Of a stretch of DNA of 64,000 bases, positions 56,409 through 64,000 are shown one piece after another; position 1 is the stretch's first letter, and each line of letters starts with the position of its first letter. The position numbers and the translations under genes are program-made. A model generated the notes under the pieces. It saw nothing but the letters and a program-made list of their open reading frames with translations, made no database searches and was not told where the DNA came from. Source of the stretch: Chloranthus sessilifolius (taxonomy: Eukaryota > Streptophyta > Magnoliopsida > Chloranthales > Chloranthaceae); contig CM037593.1 in NCBI GenBank assembly GCA_021018995.1, forward strand, positions 17,078,088 through 17,142,087, read 5' to 3'.

Positions 56409-56459
<51 letters not shown>
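56409..56459. repeat. (AT)n(GT)n microsatellite at right limit of segment B
   Basis: Short AT run followed by a GT run. A/B similarity stops here. Confidence 0.95.
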
Positions 56460-56460
<1 letters not shown>

Positions 56461-56489
56461 CAAAGGGGAGAATGCGCCAGGGCTTAGAG

Positions 56490-57410
56490 ATATCTCCGTG
56501 TCAATTGATATGGGTGCGACACGTGGCACCTTTTTTGTGGAGTGATTGGTGGCATGGGACCCACTTTATTAATTAGGATTAAACTTTTAAAATATTTTAA
56601 AAGTTATGTTCCCTTTTAATGGTCATTCTTGACTTTTTTAGAAATCTTTTTAAAGTCTCATTCCTTTTTCTTCTCTTTTTTTCTAAGAAAGTGTCAAAGA
56701 CTTACTTTTTTCAAATATATTTTACTCAAAAAAATATGAGTGCCCGGTAGCGAAGCGTTGGCATCCCGATAATGAGGCGGGCACCAGGGCACCTTTTGTG
56801 TTGTTCGCCATATCATATCAATCTTGGCGAAAAAAAAAGGAGGGTGCAAGCCCCTCGTTTCAGGGGAGCCGGCGCCTCTATATCGAGATTTCGACGCTTT
56901 GATATGACTATTTTTTAGCGAAGTGCCAATACATCGATATCAAGGTGCTGACGCATAAAAAATGAGGTGTCGACACCTTTTATTTTTATTTTTATTCTTT
57001 TAAATCGAAGCGACGATACCTCGATATGTTGGCATCGGCACCTCGTTTTTTTTTTTTAGCGAAATGTCGATACCTTGATATAGAGGCGTCGACACCACAA
57101 AACGAAGCGTCAACTCTAGCTCACTTGGTGCTATGGTGTCAGCGCTTTGCCACCGGGTTGCCAACGCCTCGCTATCGGGGTGCCAACGCTTCATTTTTTG
57201 GGTGTGTTATCGGACAACCACAATTTTTGAGTAAGATATATTTGAAAAAATAAGTTTGATACTCTTGTAAAAATAGAGAGGAGAGAAAACAAAGAGACTT
57301 TAAAAATATTTAATATTTTAAAAGTATAATTATAGTTAGAAAAGTGAGTCTCATGTCACTTATCACTTCATGAAAAGACCAAATCGTCAATCAATGCAAA
57401 GTGGCACGAG
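56490..57410. mobile_element. foldback element, ~0.9 kb, CGATACC-rich core
   Basis: Left (about 56505-56780) and right (about 57175-57405) parts are inverted copies. CTTACTTTTTTCAAATATAT with TTTTACTC pairs with GAGTAAGATATATTTGAAAA. ACTTTTAAAATATTTTAAAA pairs with the block near 57305. AGCGAAGCGTTGGCATCCCG pairs with CGGGGTGCCAACGCTTC. The centre is a degenerate series of GCGAAGTGCCGATA/CTCGATATC words. No coding sequence. Confidence 0.7.
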
Positions 57411-58790
57411 TCAACTTCAACTATGTGATTCGCAGGACCGGAGAAAAAAGATCGAATGCCATCAGGATACCTCAAATGGTAAATTGGCGTTGGGCTCCTA
57501 TCAGCAACATTATTAATTTTATTTTAGAAAAACAATGGGCTAACATTTCCTACTCAAAAATCAATCCTAAATATAGTATTGTGGTCTTGAGAATGGTTAG
57601 ACTAAAGATGAAACTTTTGCAATTTGCAAAGTTTCAACTAGGGTTTTAAATGCAAGACCATTTGTTTGAGGTGAAGATCCTATTTATAGGCAATCTTCGG
57701 TGAGATAAGGAGCTTTTACTTCACTGAAGCATCCATTTGTTTAAGGTGTCGTACAAAAGAAAGCCACAGTGGTTGGTGCCAAATGTCACCCATCCAAAGA
57801 GATTTTAGAAGAGACTAGGGAATAGAAGGAACTAGTGAAAATGATATGTTGGAAGGTAAAGCGGGTGATTCTAGAGAAATATATGATTAGGGGGTAGGTT
57901 AATATTTTATTATGTAATTAATTAAGTTTAGGTGTTTAATGGCTTCTATAAGGGGCTCAGATGGAGAATTCCATTTGTCCACATAATGTCAAATTTTCAA
58001 AGAACAATTCATTCGGATAATTTAAGATGATTAAGGGGGAAAATTGACATTTGGCATCTGGTTAGAAATATGAGAGAAATATGGGTAAAATTCCAAAAAC
58101 TAAAAAGTGATCAGGTTTCTAAGGATTGCCCATACTGGGATGTCAAAGTTTGATAGTCATCAGCCAAGTGAGTTTCCACACACCCAACATAATTACATGC
58201 CCATTATGAGAGCCAAAAAAAGGAGCCACACATCTTGAGTCATGGGGCTGCACCAATGCCCTTTCTGGTTATTTGATCTTTCTTGCATCGTCCATAATGA
58301 AGTGAAAAATTAGAGTTCAATATGATTGATGGTCAGGTTCATCGGGCAATGAAATCTGTTGAATACAAGATGTCTACAGGCTCATCCATGCCCAAAACAC
58401 AATACATCTTGTCCAAGATCTATCCTTTCAGGCATTGTTACAAAATGCAATGTATTTTTTAAAATTATCAGTATGATAAGTGTTTTTTTTTCCACAGCTT
58501 TCTACATATAATACCCATATTTTTTAATAAATTTCAAATTTTCATATAGTACGCGTATTTCATGTATTAAATGCATTGTTTTTCATATTAAATGTTTTTC
58601 CCATGTTTTATCTTATTTTTAAAATACTGTTTAAAAAAATAAATTTAATATATCTTGTTCTTTCCCAAATTTTAATTTTTTTTTCCGTTCATTCCATCTT
58701 CAGTACAATTTTTATAGCTTACTCTCCCCCCCCTCCTTTTTTTTTTTTTTTTTTTTTTTTTCGTATTTTTCAACTTTCTCATTCAATGTA
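57411..58790. other. non-coding; outer left arm of PPR palindrome and insertion
   Basis: 57925-58140 is the inverse of 63770-64000 (AGTTTAGGTGTTTAAT pairs with ATTAAACACCTAAACT at the window edge). 58140-58785 has no partner in the right arm and contains only AT- and T-rich sequence. 57411-57924 shows no gene. Confidence 0.55.
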
Positions 58791-59323
58791 TCAAACCCGT
58801 ACCTGTATTTTGTCACTTTGCTTTCAGGTCATATCTCATTAAGCAGCATGAACTAGATATATTAAGAAGGCAGTCTGCTAACTACAATTCTTTGACCCTC
58901 GCACGTATATGACGTATATGATAGTTATTCATTGACATAACATTAAAATAGAAAATGGAAGATCAAGATGTGCTCGGTAGAAAATCTGAACAGTTAACTA
59001 ATTTTTTTATTTTTTTTTATCAGTAACAAGAACTAAGTAAATCAATGCCTTATGAGAATAATGCAGATCAGAATGTTAAGGGTCTTAAGGAACTTATTTC
59101 ATTCATAGCCATATAAGTAAGAAGCAATACAATTCTTATACATTAAATAAATAAATAAAACCTTACCAGTAAAGAACTCATGATTACCCATTCGATTCTG
59201 CCTGTTTAATGGTACAGATCAGGGACTTCAACCATGCAAGCGCGTTCTCTAGCATTTACTATTATTATGCTTCTTCATTATTTATTATGTAACAATAATA
59301 ATAAAAGTTATGAGCATTGTTAC

Positions 59324-59553
59324 CATAGATCAAAATTTTGTCCAATACCGATACGTATCAAGCGATACGTATTGGTATCAGACCCGAACGATACGGTACA
59401 TTGAAAGTACTGTATCGTTCATTTGTATGTATAAGACCGGACGATACATTCAATGTATCGTCCGATATTTTATTGTTTTGATACGTATCGTCCGATATGT
59501 ATTGGTTTTGAGCTCGGACGATACTTATCGGTTTAACGAGATTTTGACCAATG
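59324..59553. repeat. hAT-type MITE (ATACGTATCG variant), PPR copy 2 flank
   Basis: Ends CATAGATCAAAATTTTG and (complement) CATTGGTCAAAATCTCG. Perfect 8-bp duplication ATTGTTAC at 59316-59323 and 59554-59561. The equivalent positions in PPR copy 1 (41867-41875, in complement) and copy 3 (about 63185-63193) are empty. Near-identical in vocabulary and order to 35473-35671. Confidence 0.9.
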
Positions 59554-59659
59554 ATTGTTACCAACTTTATCACAACACCCGACAAAATAAAAAATGAGTT
59601 AGCTTAGCAAATTAGCCTACATTGTCCTAGGTTCGAAACAACCTGGCAAACCACAATTT

Positions 59660-61246
59660 CATGTTCTCTTGGTAGCATCTATCAACCTATCAGCAGTCAT
59701 CAGTCATCACAGCATTATCTGGCGGATTTTGAATCTTACTTTGCTCTCTCGAGTCTACTCGTCTTCAAAATATCCGACATTACTTGAACTTTCCTTATAA
59801 TGGATGATCTCATTCTTTTTAACTCCCGAAACCCATCCTCTCCATCTCTATACGTATTTGACAATTTCACCGAATGAGGAACAATTTTCATCAAATTGAA
59901 TATCTTTCTAGACATTCCGATCATCTGCAACTTATTCAATTCATCTTTCAGTTTCTTATAAGTTAGGTACTACAACATGATCACCCTCTTAATCCTATCG
60001 TCAATTTCAAAACAAGCATCCTCCAATCTCCGCAACCTGATGAGCAAATGGACCAACATGGTACTCGTCGCGAGTTCCAAATCAAACCCCTATACTTCAT
60101 TTCCTTGATTATTCCCACGCCCACACAACATCTTAATCAACAATTGGTAGGTCAAACGATTCGAGTGGTACCTCAAATCGATCATCTTGGTGTATAAATT
60201 CAGACCCTCTTCGATCATTCTGAATGTGGAGAAATGTCTAAAGAAGTAATTATACGTTGTGGGAGTCGGAAGGCATTGCCTCGAGATCATCCTTTTGAGG
60301 ATCTTACTTGCGCCAATGAGATCGCCATTTTTACAAAACCCCTTTACGAGAGAATTTTACGTGGAAATAGTCGGTGTTAATCCCAATTCCAATATCTTCT
60401 CAACCAATCCTAATGGCCCGCTAAACCTACCTGATTCGCCTAACGCATCTACGATTGGATTGTACACTATCACATTGGGTTCGATCCCCATCCTCTCCAT
60501 TTATGAAACCAATTCGATCGCCCTCTCTACCCTACCCATTCTGTAATACCCTTCGGTGAGTGTACCATAAGTGACTACACTCAGAGTTACGATATTCTCT
60601 CTTTTCAGATTATTCCATAGATGATTGACATTGCAGAGTTTCCTCGAACGGAACCATCCATTGAGGAAAATGTTATACGATTGGATACATAGGATGTAAC
60701 CTGGGTCCGATTCACATCTACGAAATAGATAATCTGATGCAATTCTCACATCTCCTTCCTACGAAGTGCTTCTAACAGTATTTATAAAGAATTCGAATCA
60801 ACACAGATTGATCTATATGTCTCTGCGTATTCGAAGGTCCGAATCGCGGATCCGGTCATGCGTGCCCTCGCATACGGTTTGATGACCACATCAAAAGCAG
60901 TCCATTGGGGCAGCGATCGCTCGATCACCCTAGGCGCTATGATTCGATTGAGCATTTGAGACTAGGTAGAATTAAATCGCCTCGCATTCTCCTGGGTTTC
61001 AATTTCAAATTCAAGGGCAATTTAATCTTAGGAGGTGGAATCTTGTTGTTGTTTTTTATCTTGGTTTTGGTTGGGTAGAGATGGATAGCATTTTGGGGGT
61101 TTGGGGATTTGTGAAGACCATTTCATAGGAGGGTTTCCCTATAGAGAGAGCCATGACTGGTTGTGAGATAACAACCTGTTAGAGAAGAAGAAGAAGAGTT
61201 TAGGGTTTTTTTTTAATAAGATGGAAGGTGGAGAATGACCTAACAT
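59660..61246 (-). pseudogene. PPR copy 2, dead, minus strand
   Basis: Degenerate duplicate of the PPR gene at 40150-41772. The start codon equivalent is at 61246-61244 (complement ATGTTAGGTC). Readable stretches: 60749-60501 (RIASDYLFRRCESDPG, TYGTLTEGYYRMGRVERAIE), 60290-60090 (MISRQCLPTPTTYNYF) and 59939-59736 (DGEDGFRELKRMRSSI). Stops and indels lie between them. The 3' flank carries a MITE. Its flank continues to 58785, the same endpoint as 42354 in copy 1. Confidence 0.9.
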
Positions 61247-61304
61247 CTATTTTATTGCATGGGGTTCACACAGTGACACATCTGTGTAGAACCCTAACTG
61301 TTTG

Positions 61305-62891
61305 TCCTTCTCCACCCTCCATCTTATTCAAAACAAACCCTAAACTCTTCTTCTTCTGCTCCTCTAACATGTTGTTATCTCACGACCAGTCATGGTTCTC
61401 TCTACGAGGAAACCCTCCCATGAAATGGTCTTCACAAACTCCTAAATCTCCAAAATGTCCACCATCTCTCTTCAACCAAAACCAAGATCAACAAAAACAT
61501 CAAGATTCCACCTCCCAAGATTTAATTACCCTTGAATTTGAAATCGAAACCCTGTCATAGGCGAGGCGATTTGATTCTTCCTGGTCTCAACTGATCAATC
61601 GAATCGAAGGGCATGGCGGTGATCGAGCGACCGCTGCCCTAGTGGACTGTGCTTTCGATGTGCTCATCAGACGGTATGCGAGGTTTGGCATGGACCTTCG
61701 AAAATGAGGAGACAGTAAGATCAGTCCTTGTTGATTCCAATTCTTTATATATACTGTTAGATGCACTTTAAAAGGAAGGACATGTGAGAATTGCATCAGA
61801 TTATTTATATCGTAGACGCGAATCGAGTCCTGTGCATCCAATCCTATATCATTCTCCTCAACGGCTGATTCTGATCGAGGAAACTATGCAATGCCGAACG
61901 TCTATGGAGTAATCTGAAAAGAAAGAATGTCGTAACTTCTAGTGTAGTCACTTATAGTACGCTCATCTAAGGGTACTGCAGAATGGGTAAGTTTGAGAGG
62001 GTGATCGAATTGGTTTCAAAAATGGAGATGATCGAGATAGAACCCAATTTGATCTTGTACAATCTGATTGTAGATGCATTAGGCGAATTGGGTAGGCTTA
62101 GTGAGGCATTAGGAATGGCTGAGAAGATGCTGGAATTGGGATTGACCCCGACTATTTCCACATATAATTTTCTCATAAAGGGGTTTTACAAAAAGGGTGA
62201 TCTTGTTAGCGCTAGTAAGATCCTCAAAATGATGATCTCGAGGCAATGCCTTTCGACTCCCACGACGTATAATTACTTCTTTAGGCATTTCTGCAAGTTG
62301 GGAATGATCGAAGAGGGTATAAATTTATATACCAAGATGATCGATTCAGGGTACGACCCGGATCGTTATACCTACCAATTGTTGATCAAGATATTGTGTG
62401 AGCGTGATAGATTGGATTTAGTGGTGGGAAAAATCAAGGAAATGAAGTACAGGGGGCTTGATTCGGTCCTCGCGACGAGTACCATGTTGGTCCATTTGTT
62501 TATCAAGTTGTGAAGATTGGAGGATGCTTGTTTTGAATTCGACAATAGGATTAAGAGGGGGATCATGCCGCAGTACCTACCTTGTAAGAAACTTAGAGAT
62601 GAAGTGAATAAGTTGCAAATGACCGGAATGTCTAGATAGATATCCAATTTGATGAAAACTATTCCTCGTTCAGTGAAGTTGCTAAATACGTATAGAGATG
62701 GAGAGGATGGGTTTCGGGAGTTAAAAAGAATGAGATCATCCATTATGAGGTAAGCTCAAGTAATGTCGGATATTTTGAAGACGAGTAGAGACCCAAGAGA
62801 GCTAAGTAAGATTCATAATTCGCCAAAGAATGTTGTGATGAGTGCTAATAGGTTGACAGATGATATCAAAAGAAGGGTTTACGAGACATGA
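61305..62891 (+). pseudogene. PPR copy 3, dead, plus strand
   Basis: Degenerate duplicate of the same PPR gene, head-to-head with copy 2. The initial ATG and first codons are missing at the palindrome junction (about 61298-61305). The longest open part is 61983-62513 (IDALGELGRLSEALGMAEKM-like reading, RQCLSTPTTYNYFFRHFCKL). Stops include TAG at 61558 and TGA at 62512, plus several indels in 61680-61980. The terminal codon matches the TGA at 62889. Downstream, the last 197 bases are repeated once in tandem. Confidence 0.9.
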
Positions 62892-63155
62892 AATTGGGGT
62901 TTGCCTGGTTGTTTCGGATCGAGGACATTGTAGACTAATTTGCTAAGCTAACTTAATTAATGTCGGATATTTTGAAGACGAGTAGAGACCCGAGAGAGCT
63001 AAGTAAGATTCAGAATTCGCCAGAGAATGTTGTGATGAGTGCTAATAGGTAGACATATGATATCAAAAGAAGGGTTTACGGGTGATGAAAATGGGGTTTG
63101 CCAGGTTGTTTCGGACCGAGGACACTGTAGGCTAATTTGCTAAGCTAACTCATTT
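62761..63155. repeat. 197-bp tandem duplication of PPR 3' end
   Basis: TAATGTCGGATATTTTGAAG at 62761 recurs at 62958. Each unit holds the last 45 or so codons of the PPR pseudogene, its stop and the start of the 3' flank (GCTAATTTGCTAAGCTAACT). Confidence 0.85.
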
Positions 63156-64000
63156 TTGAGTTTGTCAGGTGTTGTGATAAAGTCAATAACAATGCTCAAA
63201 ACTCGTATTGTTATTGTTACGTAACAATGAAGAACCGTACTAATAGTAAATGCTAGAGATCGCGCTTGTACAATTGAAGTTCGTGATCTGTACCGTTAAA
63301 TGGGCAGAATCAGATGAGCAATCATGAGTTCTTTACTGGTAAGGATTTATTTGTTTATTTAATATATTAGAATTTCGTTGCTTCTTACTTATATGGCTAT
63401 GAATGTAATAAGTTCCTTAAGGCCATTAACATTCTGATCTACATTATTCTGTTTAACTTTTTCCTCGCAGGCATTGATTTACTTAGTTCTTGTTACAGAT
63501 AAAAAAAGGAAAAATTAGTTAATTGTTCATATTTTCTATCGATCACATCTTGATCTTCCATTTTTTATATTAATGTTTTGTTCAATAAATAACTATCATA
63601 TACGTACAAGAGTCAAGGAATAGTAGTTAGAAGACTACCTTTTTAATATATCTAGTTCTTGTTGCTTAATGAGATATGACCCGAAAGCAAAGTGACAAAA
63701 TATGGGTACAGGTTTGATACAGTGAACTTGATATATTAAGCAACAAGAACTATCAATCATATTGCCTTTTTAAGTATGGGCAGTCCTGAGAAACCTAATC
63801 ATTTTATAGTTTTTTACTACATTTGACCTCAAATTTTACCCATGTTTCTCTCATATACCTAACTAGATCCCAAATGTCAATTTTTCCCCTTAATCATCTT
63901 AAATTATCCAAATGAATTGTTCTTTGAAAACTTGACATTCTGTCGACAAATGGAATTCTCCATCTGAGCCCCTTCTAAAAGCCAATTAAACACCTAAACT

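Larger units (their letters stand above)
57925..64000. repeat. imperfect palindrome of at least 6 kb centred at ~61300
   Basis: Left arm 57925-61298 and right arm 61305-64000 are inverted copies containing PPR copies 2 and 3 with their flanks. The spacer at the centre is under 10 bases. The left arm carries extra material (58140-58785 and the MITE at 59324). The right arm carries a 197-bp tandem duplication. The right arm is still matching at the window edge. Confidence 0.85.

Noticed and set aside
59324..59553. Assignment of this MITE to Mutator because 9 flanking bases match
   Set aside because: The ninth base (C) equals the first base of the terminal repeat shared by the family. With CATAGATC as the end, the duplication is 8 bp, as in the other copies.

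Overview
This window is nuclear DNA of a flowering plant, dominated by transposable elements. The evidence is AT-rich sequence, GT-AG introns, a pleiotropic-drug-resistance (PDR/ABCG) transporter, a P-class pentatricopeptide repeat (PPR) gene, chromodomain Ty3/gypsy elements, plant L1 and RTE LINEs, hAT elements and many MITEs. The protein sequences suggest a woody dicot or magnoliid-like plant, but I cannot name the species. All similarity statements come from reading by eye; no alignment or search was run.

Layout. 1-5.2 kb: a decayed chromodomain Ty3/gypsy element entering from the left edge and ending in its 3' LTR. 5.66-24.48 kb: segment A, the second half of an ABCG32-like transporter gene (nine exons, 12352-24008, all frames open). 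Its upstream flank is interrupted by a 5.84-kb hAT transposon and its 7.9-kb intron is full of TE debris. 24.5-39.5 kb: a TE graveyard with foldback elements, a LINE fragment, a possible nested copia-like skeleton, a 3.5-kb solo-LTR candidate and Harbinger- and hAT-type non-autonomous elements. 40.15-41.77 kb: an intact intron-less PPR gene, followed by a purine-rich minisatellite. 44.3-44.65 kb: two ABCG linker exons in reverse orientation. 45.1-56.4 kb: segment B, a decayed duplicate of segment A carrying a 6.58-kb L1 LINE. 56.5-57.4 kb: a foldback element. 57.9-64.0 kb: an imperfect palindrome of at least 6 kb formed by two head-to-head dead copies of the PPR gene and its flanks.

How the parts relate. 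Only two genes look potentially functional: the ABCG32-like gene in segment A (seen only as its C-terminal 620 codons; the N-terminal half is not in the window) and the PPR gene at 40.15 kb. Both have degenerate copies nearby. The paired copies act as internal controls: each shows the empty site for an insertion in the other (hAT in A, LINE in B, a MITE in one PPR arm), so the order of events can be read directly. The most unusual material is structural: one family of very short hAT-type MITEs built from a tiny vocabulary (CCGAAATT, TATCGG, CCGGAATT) with 8-bp target duplications, several long-armed foldback elements, and the PPR palindrome, which could produce hairpin RNA against the intact PPR gene.
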